Assembly (NCBI GenBank): GCA_018711955.1
Contig: DVHQ01000041.1
Coordinates: 1 to 13,162 of the forward strand
Origin: Limiplasma merdipullorum
GTDB taxonomy: Bacteria > Bacillota > Clostridia > Christensenellales > Aristaeellaceae
Length of the DNA stretch: 13,162 nt
Direction: 5' to 3'
Shown here: positions 5,897-12,559 of the stretch, one piece after another
Position numbering within the stretch: position 1 is the first letter of the stretch
Layout of the letters: each line of letters starts with the position of its first letter
Notes under the pieces: model-generated
Told to the model about the DNA's origin: nothing
What the model saw: only the letters and a program-made list of their open reading frames with translations
Database searches by the model: none
Made by a program: the position numbers and the translations under genes

Positions 5897-7468
5897 CTAC
5901 TTGAACAGCCGCACGGTCTGCCCGGCGGTAAGCAACCCGGTTTGCACGGGCGATACATAGGCCTTTCCGTTTTCCTGGCGGTGTACGGTCACAGGTACGA
6001 AGTTCTGCGCAGTTGCCGATACCACCACCACACCCGTGGCGTTATTCTGGGTATAGAGCGCGCCTTCGGGCACCAGCAGGCAGTCCACATACTCGCCCAG
6101 CTGGGCCTGGCACGTGCGCATATACAGCACGTCCCGCACATCGCCAATCACCGCCAGCCGAAGGAGCAGCTCCCCGCCCGAACGGGTGAAGGAGAGCACC
6201 TGCGCATCCACCACGGTATTGGTGAACTGCTCCAATACCAGCTTGTAGGTCGTACCCTCCACAGGATTCCAGTTGGTGTTGCGCACCAGCATGAGCACGG
6301 CATAGTTGTTCTGCTTGACCAGCCGGTACAGATTGGTGCGTCCGCGGGCGGCGGTGGAGGTTTCAGGCCGTTGGCCATTGATCATGGCGCGCACCTGCGA
6401 GGGGGTGTATTTTTCGTATTCCGAAGGCGTCAGCGCATACTCGAATCCGTCGGTATAAAAGCTGACGATGCTTTCCTGCGTGGCCACCGTCTGGTTGATC
6501 CAGCTGTCGATGCGGCGCTGCTGGTTGGTTTCATCGTCGTAAAGGCGGTTCAGGCGCATGTCGCTGGAGTACTTGCTGCGGAAATAGCTCTGCCGCTGGT
6601 TGATGGCGGTTTCCAGAATGGTTTCCTGGTTGCCAAGGTTGCCACGGGCGCCCTGCACCAGACTCCTGACCTCAAGCCCCCGCTCGATCACTTCGGTTTC
6701 CAGCCGGATCATCTTCTGATCAAAGTTGGTTTCGCTTTTGAGCAGCGTCTGCTGGTAGTCCTTGATGGCGTCGCGGCAGTCCTGCAGGGCAGTCATTTCC
6801 TTGGTGCTGTAGCCGGTGGAGTAGACATAGCAGATCACGTCGCCTCGATAGACCACGCTGCCCTCCTGAGCGACATAATCGATGTACTGCACGCCCTCCT
6901 CGTCGTAGGCGGTTTCGTTGCGAACGATCAGCGCATCGCCCGTATAGGAGGTACCAAGGGTGCCCGCCTCCACCACAGCAGTGCTTTGCGCCGGGGTGCC
7001 CACCATATCTTTGAGAAAATACCACGCCGCGCCGCCGATGACCACCAGCGCCAAAAGCACCTTCCACACCTGTCCGCCGCCCTTCCCGGACGGCTTCTTT
7101 TTGCGCTTTTTGCGCCTGTGAGGCAGCTCCTGAGCGGGCTGCTGCATGGTGGGCATGGCCGGAGCCTGCTGCATGTAGGCCTCATATTGCATCTGCTGAA
7201 GCTGCTCCGGCGTAAACATCTGCTGAAGCTGCTCCGGCGTGTACATCTGTTGCAGCTGTTCCAGCGTATACATGGGCTGCGGCTGCTGATAGCCATATCC
7301 CGGATACGCACCTGGCTGGCCCTGCGGCCAGGCGGGCCCGCCCTGCCAACCCTGTCCCTCCATACCGGGAGGCGTCTGCGGCGGCGTGCCGGCGGGCTGC
7401 TGCCAGTTCACGGGGCCGGACGGTCCCTGCGGATAAGGATTCTGCGGTTGATTGGGGTCCGATTGCAA
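5897..7468 (-). CDS. HlyD-like single-pass membrane protein with Q/P-rich cytoplasmic tail
   Basis: 523 residues. Residues 1-115 are rich in Gln, Pro, Gly and Tyr and contain a 9-residue tandem repeat (M-Y/F-T-x-EQLQQ, about 66-92). A strongly basic stretch (RRKKRKKK, 118-125) precedes one transmembrane helix at about 133-152, predicting tail inside and the rest outside. The external part has a lipoyl-like half (VAQEGSVVYRGDVICYVYSTG), a helical/coiled-coil region and a C-terminal beta-rich region, a layout like HlyD/membrane-fusion adaptors. No transporter gene is adjacent. From recall, similar HlyD-domain genes occur near sepF in Clostridia. The TTG at 7468 is preferred as start because AGGAGG (7478-7483) lies 9 bases upstream; the frame also opens at a TTG at 7495 without a suitable SD. 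Actual function is unknown. Confidence 0.82.
   Translation of the reverse strand: MQSDPNQPQNPYPQGPSGPVNWQQPAGTPPQTPPGMEGQGWQGGPAWPQGQPGAYPGYGYQQPQPMYTLEQLQQMYTPEQLQQMFTPEQLQQMQYEAYMQQAPAMPTMQQPAQELPHRRKKRKKKPSGKGGGQVWKVLLALVVIGGAAWYFLKDMVGTPAQSTAVVEAGTLGTSYTGDALIVRNETAYDEEGVQYIDYVAQEGSVVYRGDVICYVYSTGYSTKEMTALQDCRDAIKDYQQTLLKSETNFDQKMIRLETEVIERGLEVRSLVQGARGNLGNQETILETAINQRQSYFRSKYSSDMRLNRLYDDETNQQRRIDSWINQTVATQESIVSFYTDGFEYALTPSEYEKYTPSQVRAMINGQRPETSTAARGRTNLYRLVKQNNYAVLMLVRNTNWNPVEGTTYKLVLEQFTNTVVDAQVLSFTRSGGELLLRLAVIGDVRDVLYMRTCQAQLGEYVDCLLVPEGALYTQNNATGVVVVSATAQNFVPVTVHRQENGKAYVSPVQTGLLTAGQTVRLFK
7190..7270 (-). repeat. Three-copy 27-bp tandem repeat within the HlyD-like gene
   Basis: Units at 7190-7216, 7217-7243 and 7244-7270 each encode nine residues of the pattern M-Y/F-T-x-E-Q-L-Q-Q. 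The first two differ at only two bases; the third has diverged more. Because the unit is a multiple of three, copy-number changes would keep the frame. The repeat lies in the predicted cytoplasmic tail. Confidence 0.9.
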
Positions 7469-7477
7469 ACCCGCCAG

Positions 7478-7483
7478 CCTCCT
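7478..7483 (-). promoter_or_regulatory. Shine-Dalgarno deciding the TTG start of the HlyD-like gene
   Basis: AGGAGG on the minus strand, 9 bases before TTG at 7468. It lies inside the longer possible reading that starts at 7495, which argues that the shorter start is the real one. Confidence 0.7.
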
Positions 7484-7501
7484 TTCACATTCCAAGCTTC
7501 G

Positions 7502-8236
7502 TTATGCCTGGGCCTCCATGGCCCGCAGGCGGCTGAGCGCGCGCCGTTCCAGCCGGGACACCTGCATCTGAGAGATGCCCAGGCGTCTGGCCGTTTCGCG
7601 CTGACCCAGGCCGTCACGATAGCGCAGGGTGAGCAATTCGCGCTCCGTATCGCCCACCTTGGACAAAAGCCACTGGGCCCATTCGCTGCGCTCCATGCGT
7701 TCAAAGCGGTCGTCCGTGCTGCCCAGCAGGTCGGACAGCTGGGTATCCCCCTCCTCGCCCACGGGCGTATCCAGCGACACCGCCTCATTTTGCGTGCGCA
7801 GGGCGAGCAAAGCCAGGAACTCCTCGGGCGCGATTCCCATGCGCTCGGACAGTTCCACAGCGGTAGGCGTTCGCAGATGCTCGCGCTCGAAACGCTCCTG
7901 TTCCTGTGTCATCTGGTAAAGGCGCTGGCGCATGTCGCGCGGCATGCGCATCAGGCCGCTCTTGTCGCGCAGGTAGTTGCGCACGTCGCCCGTGATGGTG
8001 GGCACCGCGTAGGTGACAAAACGAAAGCCCCGCGCCGGATCAAAGCGCTCCAGCGCCTTGAGCAGCGCCATGCCGGCCACCTGCTCCAGGTCCTCCGTTT
8101 CCACGCCGCGGCCGGAAAACTTGCGCGCCACGGCCCGCGCCAGGGGCAGGTAGTGCTCGAACAGCTCGTCCCGAAGGGCGGGATCGCGACTGGCGGCGTA
8201 CCTCTCCAGCAGAGGAATCAAGTGCTCGTCATTCAT
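7502..8236 (-). CDS. RNA polymerase sigma factor, SigB/SigF/SigG family
   Basis: 244 residues. It directs RNA polymerase to a specific promoter set, and its family normally serves general stress (SigB) or sporulation (SigF, SigG). Region 2 is at about 28-97, with LARAVARKF, EDLEQVAGMALLKALERFDP and PTITGDVRNYLRDK. Region 3 is at about 101-165. Region 4 is at about 188-240, with the helix-turn-helix QRETARRLGISQMQVSRLE (212-230); the SQMxVSRL wording is hallmark for SigB/F/G. Its target promoters cannot be told from sequence alone. The start at 8236 has GGAGG at 8242-8246; an upstream ATG at 8269 would overlap the preceding gene and lacks an SD. It is co-transcribed with the anti-sigma-like gene 14 bases upstream. 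Its position ahead of yggS-sepF-divIVA recalls sigG in B. subtilis, but orthology is unproven. Confidence 0.9.
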   Translation of the reverse strand: MNDEHLIPLLERYAASRDPALRDELFEHYLPLARAVARKFSGRGVETEDLEQVAGMALLKALERFDPARGFRFVTYAVPTITGDVRNYLRDKSGLMRMPRDMRQRLYQMTQEQERFEREHLRTPTAVELSERMGIAPEEFLALLALRTQNEAVSLDTPVGEEGDTQLSDLLGSTDDRFERMERSEWAQWLLSKVGDTERELLTLRYRDGLGQRETARRLGISQMQVSRLERRALSRLRAMEAQA

Positions 8237-8250
8237 GGCTGCCTCCGCTC

Positions 8251-8640
8251 CTAGACGGGCATCGAGCATTCAATGCCGTACACGCCGTCGCCATCCTCTT
8301 CCAGCCGCACCTGCGGCATCAGCGTTTCCAAAATCCCCAGGGTAATATCCAGATCCAATGCATCCTCTTCCTGTGTTCTCAGGCGCGAGAGTGCATGGAA
8401 CCCAACGCACAACCGGCCATCCTTCACGCATGCGCGTACCTCGATCCATTCGGGGCGGCCGGCCTGATGGAGCAGGCAGTCCATGGACTCACAGGTCACT
8501 GTGCGCAGATCGCCCAGCAGGTCCATGTCCAGCCCTGCCGCCATGCCCAGCCCGCAAAGCGTCATGCTGGCAACGAGGGCATAATCCTGACGTGCGGGAA
8601 TGGTAAGCCGTACCTCGCGTGAAAGATCGGGTTGAATCAT
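8251..8640 (-). CDS. RsbW/SpoIIAB-like anti-sigma protein, ATP-site motifs degenerate
   Basis: 129 residues, slightly short for the RsbW/SpoIIAB anti-sigma kinases (about 145-160). The start resembles the family fold (VRLTIPARQDYALVASMTLCGLGMAAGL, split over residues 10-37, then LGDLRTVTCESMDCLLHQ at 42-59). The N-box pattern E-x-x-x-N is broken: Glu51 is kept but position 55 is Cys instead of Asn. The G1 box (DxGxG) is not visible. A remnant of the G2 region (ITLGILETLM, 99-108) and a C-terminal strand remain. It is therefore probably an anti-sigma-like binder without normal kinase activity. The ATG at 8640 has GGAGGT (8649-8654). It directly precedes the sigma factor gene, the usual order for anti-sigma/sigma pairs. 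The family call is moderate, since it rests on weak motifs plus context. Confidence 0.62.
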   Translation of the reverse strand: MIQPDLSREVRLTIPARQDYALVASMTLCGLGMAAGLDMDLLGDLRTVTCESMDCLLHQAGRPEWIEVRACVKDGRLCVGFHALSRLRTQEEDALDLDITLGILETLMPQVRLEEDGDGVYGIECSMPV

Positions 8641-8670
8641 CCGGGCCCACCTCCAAGTTCATGGCAACCT

Positions 8671-9432
8671 TTATTGTAACATATCCGTAATCATTTTGGC
8701 AAGAAGCAGGAAAAGCACGCAAAGCATCATCCCGCGCACAAACCGGCTGCCCTTCTTCAGCGTAAGACGGCTCCCCAGCTGGGCCCCGATCATGGCGCAC
8801 AGCCCGGCCGGCAAGCCCAGCAGCCACAATACATCCCCGGTCAAAAGCAGGCTGGTAAGGGCCGCCAGATTGCTGCACAGGTTGGTTACCTTGGCTGTCC
8901 CGCTGGCGGTGACATCCTCCAGGCCAAAAATGCGAACAAAAAGTAAAATCAGAAAGGTGCCCGTGCCAGGCCCAACCAGCCCGTCATAGAACCCCACGGC
9001 GCAGCCTATGCCCACCGCCAGCAGCATGGTGACGTGTGCGGTAAAGCGCTTATCCCCATGTCCCCTGCCATGTCCCCGAAGGGTAAAGAGCGCCGCCACT
9101 GGAATACAGCACATCACCAGCACACGCACCGTGTGGTCCGGCAGCCGCTTCATCAGAAGCACGCCCAGCGCGCTGGCCGCCGCTGCCGCAATGCCGGAGA
9201 ACAGTCCGATTCGTCTTTCTATTTTTCCCGACTTTCCATATTGATACACCGCCAGCATCGTGCCCATGGTGGCAGACAGCTTGTTGGTGCCGGCGGACGT
9301 GCTGGCAGGCAGCCCGGCCAGATAGTAAGCCGGCAGCGAGATCAGTCCCCCGCCCCCGGCCACGGCATCCACAAAGCCCGCCAGCAGCGCCAGCGGGCAT
9401 ACGATCAGAAACATGGCGGCGGTCAAAGGCAC
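8671..9432 (-). CDS. TSUP (TauE/SafE/YfcA-like) membrane permease
   Basis: 253 residues, about eight predicted helices. This family moves small anions such as sulfite, sulfoacetate or other organosulfur compounds; the substrate here is unknown. The two inverted-repeat signatures are both clear. The first is GFVDAVAGGGGLISLPA (about 19-35) with GTNKL (48-52). The second is GFYDGLVGPGTGTFLI (about 147-162), with KVTNLCSNLAAL after it. The start is GTG at 9432, with AGGAGG (9443-9448) 10 bases upstream inside the end of the preceding gene; the next ATG at 9414 lacks a good SD. It follows the DUF6020-like gene by 5 bases, so the two are almost certainly co-transcribed and coupled. Confidence 0.9.
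   Translation of the reverse strand: MPLTAAMFLIVCPLALLAGFVDAVAGGGGLISLPAYYLAGLPASTSAGTNKLSATMGTMLAVYQYGKSGKIERRIGLFSGIAAAAASALGVLLMKRLPDHTVRVLVMCCIPVAALFTLRGHGRGHGDKRFTAHVTMLLAVGIGCAVGFYDGLVGPGTGTFLILLFVRIFGLEDVTASGTAKVTNLCSNLAALTSLLLTGDVLWLLGLPAGLCAMIGAQLGSRLTLKKGSRFVRGMMLCVLFLLLAKMITDMLQ
8673..8702 (-). promoter_or_regulatory. Sigma-A-type promoter of the anti-sigma/sigma/division cluster
   Basis: Minus-strand TTGCCA (8697-8702), an 18-base spacer, then TACAAT (8673-8678). The -10 box lies in the last codons and stop of the upstream permease gene (its ATG-TTA-CAA-TAA end). The predicted start near 8666 leaves a leader of about 26 bases that carries the SD at 8649-8654. It would let the cluster be read independently of the upstream lysC operon. 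Confidence 0.65.
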
Positions 9433-9437
9433 CTCGG

Positions 9438-11015
9438 TCAGGCCTCCTCAGTCTTTGGCAGATAGAGCAGCGCAAGCACGCATGGAATGCACACGGCCAT
9501 CGAGCACTGGAAAAAACGCGCATCGTCACCGCACAGAAGCAGCATGGTTCCAAGGTCGTAGCACAGCACGGGCAGCGCCAGCGCCAGCACATCCACCCCC
9601 CGGCGGCGCAGCGCCCACAGCGCTACCAGCAGCATCAAAAGCAGCTGCACCCCGATGTTTTCCGCAATCCAGCGCACCGGCGCCCATTCCAGCGGCGCGT
9701 CAATGACAGCCAGAGCCGCTTTTCCCAGCCGGTTCAGCGTCTCCCGGCCATACAGCGCCTGGGGCAAATCGCCGGAGTTGCTTACGGTTTCATAGCCGCG
9801 GCCCTGGCCGGTCACGTCCCATACCAGACCGGTTACGCTATTGAACGTCTCAAACGCCAGACGTGGCCTGGCCAGCGCGGCACGGCCCGCCATGGATAGA
9901 ATCTCCGTCGCCGGGCGTTCGGCGATCAGTTCGCGGTCATAAGTGAATTTAATGCTGTTGTAGCGGTGAAGCTGATAGACGTCCTCCCATGCCCCGTCCG
10001 CAGCCAGGTCCGAGAGGAATGCCGATGTTTCCTCGTCCAGCGCCTCGGGCGCCTGCATGCGGATATCCCACAGGATGGTCATGGGAATCCCCACGCTCTC
10101 TTCCGTGGTGTTGTCGGGATAGATCACGTCCAGCGCGCCATAGAGCGGCCCCCTCACCAGCACCAGCGCCAGCGCAGCGGCGCCGGCCGCCAACGCAGCG
10201 CCCCTGCGTCCCCACGGGAAGCACAAAAGCGCGCATACCAACAGAGGCAGCGTCCATAGAATGGCATTGTGGCGCAGCAGCGTGGCCGCGGCCAGTGTCA
10301 GGCCAAAAGCGACGGCGTTGCGTGGGCGCCTGAGCCATGCGCCGCGTGTATGCAACAGGTTGATCGTCTGCGCCGTAAGCACCAGCACGGCGGTGGTCAT
10401 GGCGCTGTCCTTGCCCAGGAACATCAGGGTGTTGCGCACAGGCAGCGAAGCGCACACCAGTGTATGCGCGGTCAGCGCCAGCCAGGCAGGCACGCCCCTC
10501 CGCCGCAGCGTGGAAGTCAAGTAGGCCATGGCCACGGAAAACGCGGCGATCTGCATGCACACCGCAAAGGGGTAGCTGTCCCATACCCTCGTGACCAGCC
10601 AGATCAGCAGCGTATGAAAAACGGGATGCCAGTTATTCAACTCACCGGAATGCGCCTGACGCCACTGGTTGGATGCGTCATAGCTGACGCCTCCGGGCCA
10701 GTACGCCGCAAACGCGCAGCCAAAGATGACCGCCGAAATGGCCAGCGCCGCCCAAAAGACGCGCCGCCCGCCGCCGGGATGCGGCGCGGGCGACAGCCGG
10801 GCCAGCCGCTCGCATCCCTCTGACAGCAGGCGGCACAGGGACGCGCTGAGCACGGCAAACACGCACAGCGACGCCACCGTCTTAACGCCGCCGGTCAGAA
10901 AGCCGCTCTGGCTGAGATAGGTAGTATAGGCGATATACAGGGAAAGGCACACCGTGCAAATGCCGAAACAACGACGGTGTGCACGGGATTGCCAGACGGT
11001 TTCGCGTTTTTTCAT
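9438..11015 (-). CDS. Large polytopic membrane protein, DUF6020-like (possible GT-C-type fold)
   Basis: 525 residues with about ten or more predicted transmembrane segments. After the first three helices comes AAYWPGGVSYDASNQW (103-118), then NNWHPVFHTLLIW (127-139) and FLGKDSAM (199-206). An acidic residue in the first external loop and a WHP motif are what I recall for DUF6020 and related lipid-linked glycosyltransferase-like proteins. A soluble segment of about 120 residues follows (about 300-420), and three further helices close the protein. It may transfer sugars from a polyprenyl-phosphate donor at the outer membrane face, but this is inference. The ATG at 11015 has AGAGGAT about 6 bases upstream. 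It lies 36 bases after the aspartate kinase gene and 5 bases before the TSUP permease gene. Confidence 0.7.
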   Translation of the reverse strand: MKKRETVWQSRAHRRCFGICTVCLSLYIAYTTYLSQSGFLTGGVKTVASLCVFAVLSASLCRLLSEGCERLARLSPAPHPGGGRRVFWAALAISAVIFGCAFAAYWPGGVSYDASNQWRQAHSGELNNWHPVFHTLLIWLVTRVWDSYPFAVCMQIAAFSVAMAYLTSTLRRRGVPAWLALTAHTLVCASLPVRNTLMFLGKDSAMTTAVLVLTAQTINLLHTRGAWLRRPRNAVAFGLTLAAATLLRHNAILWTLPLLVCALLCFPWGRRGAALAAGAAALALVLVRGPLYGALDVIYPDNTTEESVGIPMTILWDIRMQAPEALDEETSAFLSDLAADGAWEDVYQLHRYNSIKFTYDRELIAERPATEILSMAGRAALARPRLAFETFNSVTGLVWDVTGQGRGYETVSNSGDLPQALYGRETLNRLGKAALAVIDAPLEWAPVRWIAENIGVQLLLMLLVALWALRRRGVDVLALALPVLCYDLGTMLLLCGDDARFFQCSMAVCIPCVLALLYLPKTEEA

Positions 11016-11051
11016 GCGGCCATCCTCTTCGTCTTTTGCGCAGGCCCGCGC

Positions 11052-12383
11052 CTACCGCTGCTCCGCGCCGCCCACAAATTCGTGATAAATGGCGCGGATG
11101 GCGGGCTGGAAGTCGATGCTGTCCACGCCCACCAGAATGCTCAGCTCGCTGCTGCCCTGGTCGATCATACGCACGTTGACATGCTCGCGGCTGAGCGCCG
11201 TGAACAGCCTTGCGGCGGTGCCGGGGTTATGGATCATGCCCCTGCCCACCGTGGCAATAATGCCCATATTATCATGGATGGTCACGGAATCGGGCTCGGT
11301 CAGCTCCATAATGCGCTTGACCACACGTTCGCGCACAGGCGCGAGCTCAGCCGTGGAAAGCACCACGCACATGGTGTCAATGCCTGTGGGCAGGTGCTCA
11401 AAGGAAAGTCCATTTTCCTCAACGGCCTGCAGCACGCGGCGGCCGAAGCCATGCTCGCTGTTCATCATGGCCTTTTCCACGGAGATCACGCTGAAGCCCA
11501 GCCTGCCCGCGATGCCCGTGATGACATAGGGGTTCTTCTCTTCCACCGCCCCATGGGTAATCATGGTGCCGCGCTCGGAGGGGGCGTTGGTATTGCGGAT
11601 ATTGGTGGGGATGCCTGCGCGGTGCACCGGGAACACGCTGTCCTCATGCAGCACGGTCGCACCCATATAAGACAGCTCACGCAACTCCCGGTAGGTAATG
11701 CTGCGGATGGTGCGCGCCTCGGGCACCACATGGGGATCAGCCATCAAAAAGCCGCTCACATCGGTCCAGTTTTCATACAGATCGGCATAGGCCGCGCGCG
11801 CCACGATGGCGCCGGACACGTCGCTGCCCCCGCGGGAGAACGTGCGGATGCGCCCGTCCGCGCCGCTGCCGTAAAAGCCCGGAATCACTGCCCGGTCCGT
11901 ATGCGCAAGCACTGCGGACAGCGCGTCATTGGTCCGTTCGCTGTCAAAGGCCCCATCCTCGGAAAAGAAGATGTAGTCCTTGGGGTCCAGAAAATGATAG
12001 CCCAAATAATCCGCCAGAAGCAGGCCGTTGAGGTATTCTCCCCGGCTTGCACAATAGTCCTCGCTGGCCCCGGCGAGGAGATCGCTCTCAATTTTGTTCA
12101 GTTGAGAAATGATGTCCACCTTCAGCCCCAATTCGGTTGCGATGGACACAAAACGCTCCCGAACCTGCGAAAAGGCGGGCGTAAAATCCTTTCCCTCCTG
12201 ATAGAGGCGATAGGTGCGATAGAGCAGGTCCGTCACCTTTTCGTCGCCGTCAAAGCGCTTTCCGGGGGCGCTGGGCACCACGTAGCAGCGCCGTGTATCC
12301 ATTTCAATGATCTGCCTGACCTTTACAAACTGGCCCGCATCCGAAAGCGAGCTGCCGCCGAATTTGGCCACGATCTTTCCCAT
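11052..12383 (-). CDS. lysC: Aspartate kinase (monofunctional, with two ACT domains)
   Basis: 443 residues. It phosphorylates aspartate, the first step to lysine, threonine, methionine and diaminopimelate for peptidoglycan, in the cytoplasm. The amino-acid kinase domain begins with VAKFGGSSL (5-13). Other landmarks are the substrate segment ASRGEYLNG (112-120), PGFYG (168-172) and FSRGGSDVSGA (182-192). Two ACT domains follow at about 287-360 and 373-436, the second with VNVRMIDQGSSELSILVGV (402-420), typical of feedback-regulated enzymes. The ATG at 12383 has GGGAGGG (12394-12400) about 10 bases upstream. Its promoter is at 12436-12465. The leader is only about 45 bases, too short for a lysine riboswitch. 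The gene heads a run with a DUF6020-like protein and a TSUP permease; neither has an evident link to lysine synthesis. Confidence 0.95.
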   Translation of the reverse strand: MGKIVAKFGGSSLSDAGQFVKVRQIIEMDTRRCYVVPSAPGKRFDGDEKVTDLLYRTYRLYQEGKDFTPAFSQVRERFVSIATELGLKVDIISQLNKIESDLLAGASEDYCASRGEYLNGLLLADYLGYHFLDPKDYIFFSEDGAFDSERTNDALSAVLAHTDRAVIPGFYGSGADGRIRTFSRGGSDVSGAIVARAAYADLYENWTDVSGFLMADPHVVPEARTIRSITYRELRELSYMGATVLHEDSVFPVHRAGIPTNIRNTNAPSERGTMITHGAVEEKNPYVITGIAGRLGFSVISVEKAMMNSEHGFGRRVLQAVEENGLSFEHLPTGIDTMCVVLSTAELAPVRERVVKRIMELTEPDSVTIHDNMGIIATVGRGMIHNPGTAARLFTALSREHVNVRMIDQGSSELSILVGVDSIDFQPAIRAIYHEFVGGAEQR

Positions 12384-12394
12384 GGTCGATGTTC

Positions 12395-12413
12395 CCTCCC
12401 GGCCGTTAGGAGG
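12395..12413 (-). promoter_or_regulatory. Possible SD-sequestering hairpin in the lysC leader
   Basis: On the minus strand CCTCC (12413-12409) can pair with GGAGG (12399-12395) across a 9-base loop. GGAGG is the core of the lysC Shine-Dalgarno, so the structure would hide it. The stem is short (5 bp, GC-rich) and may be chance. Confidence 0.3.
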
Positions 12414-12435
12414 CTCAAAGTCCTCACAAAGATAT

Positions 12436-12465
12436 ATTCTATCCGAAAGCGGGTATCAAAGTCAA
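12436..12465 (-). promoter_or_regulatory. Sigma-A-type promoter of lysC operon
   Basis: Minus-strand TTGACT (12460-12465), an 18-base spacer and TAGAAT (12436-12441). This is among the best promoter matches in the window. The predicted start is near 12429. Confidence 0.8.
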
Positions 12466-12494
12466 TCCCTGGTCCCGTTTCCGGCTGCATGACA

Positions 12495-12532
12495 AAAAAC
12501 CATCCCAGGGCCCTTTGGTCCGGGATGGTTCA
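12495..12532 (-). terminator. Intrinsic terminator after the GNAT gene
   Basis: On the minus strand AACCATCCC pairs perfectly with GGGATGGTT (9 bp). The stem continues inward with GGACC against GGCCC (one mismatch), has a small AAAG loop, and is followed by a T-run. It lies about 30 bases after the GNAT stop and just upstream of the lysC promoter, separating the two units. Confidence 0.9.
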
Positions 12533-12559
12533 CGATATGCGGATCAGCGGCGCGCGGTG

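Noticed and set aside
5840..8254. An 804-codon open frame on the plus strand
   Set aside because: It is antisense to the HlyD-like and sigma factor genes, has no recognisable domain, is rich in His, Leu and Arg, and is a usual by-product of GC-rich codon bias.
12384..12441. Lysine riboswitch (L-box) ahead of lysC
   Set aside because: The leader from the predicted start is about 45 bases, far shorter than an L-box, and no L-box core is visible.
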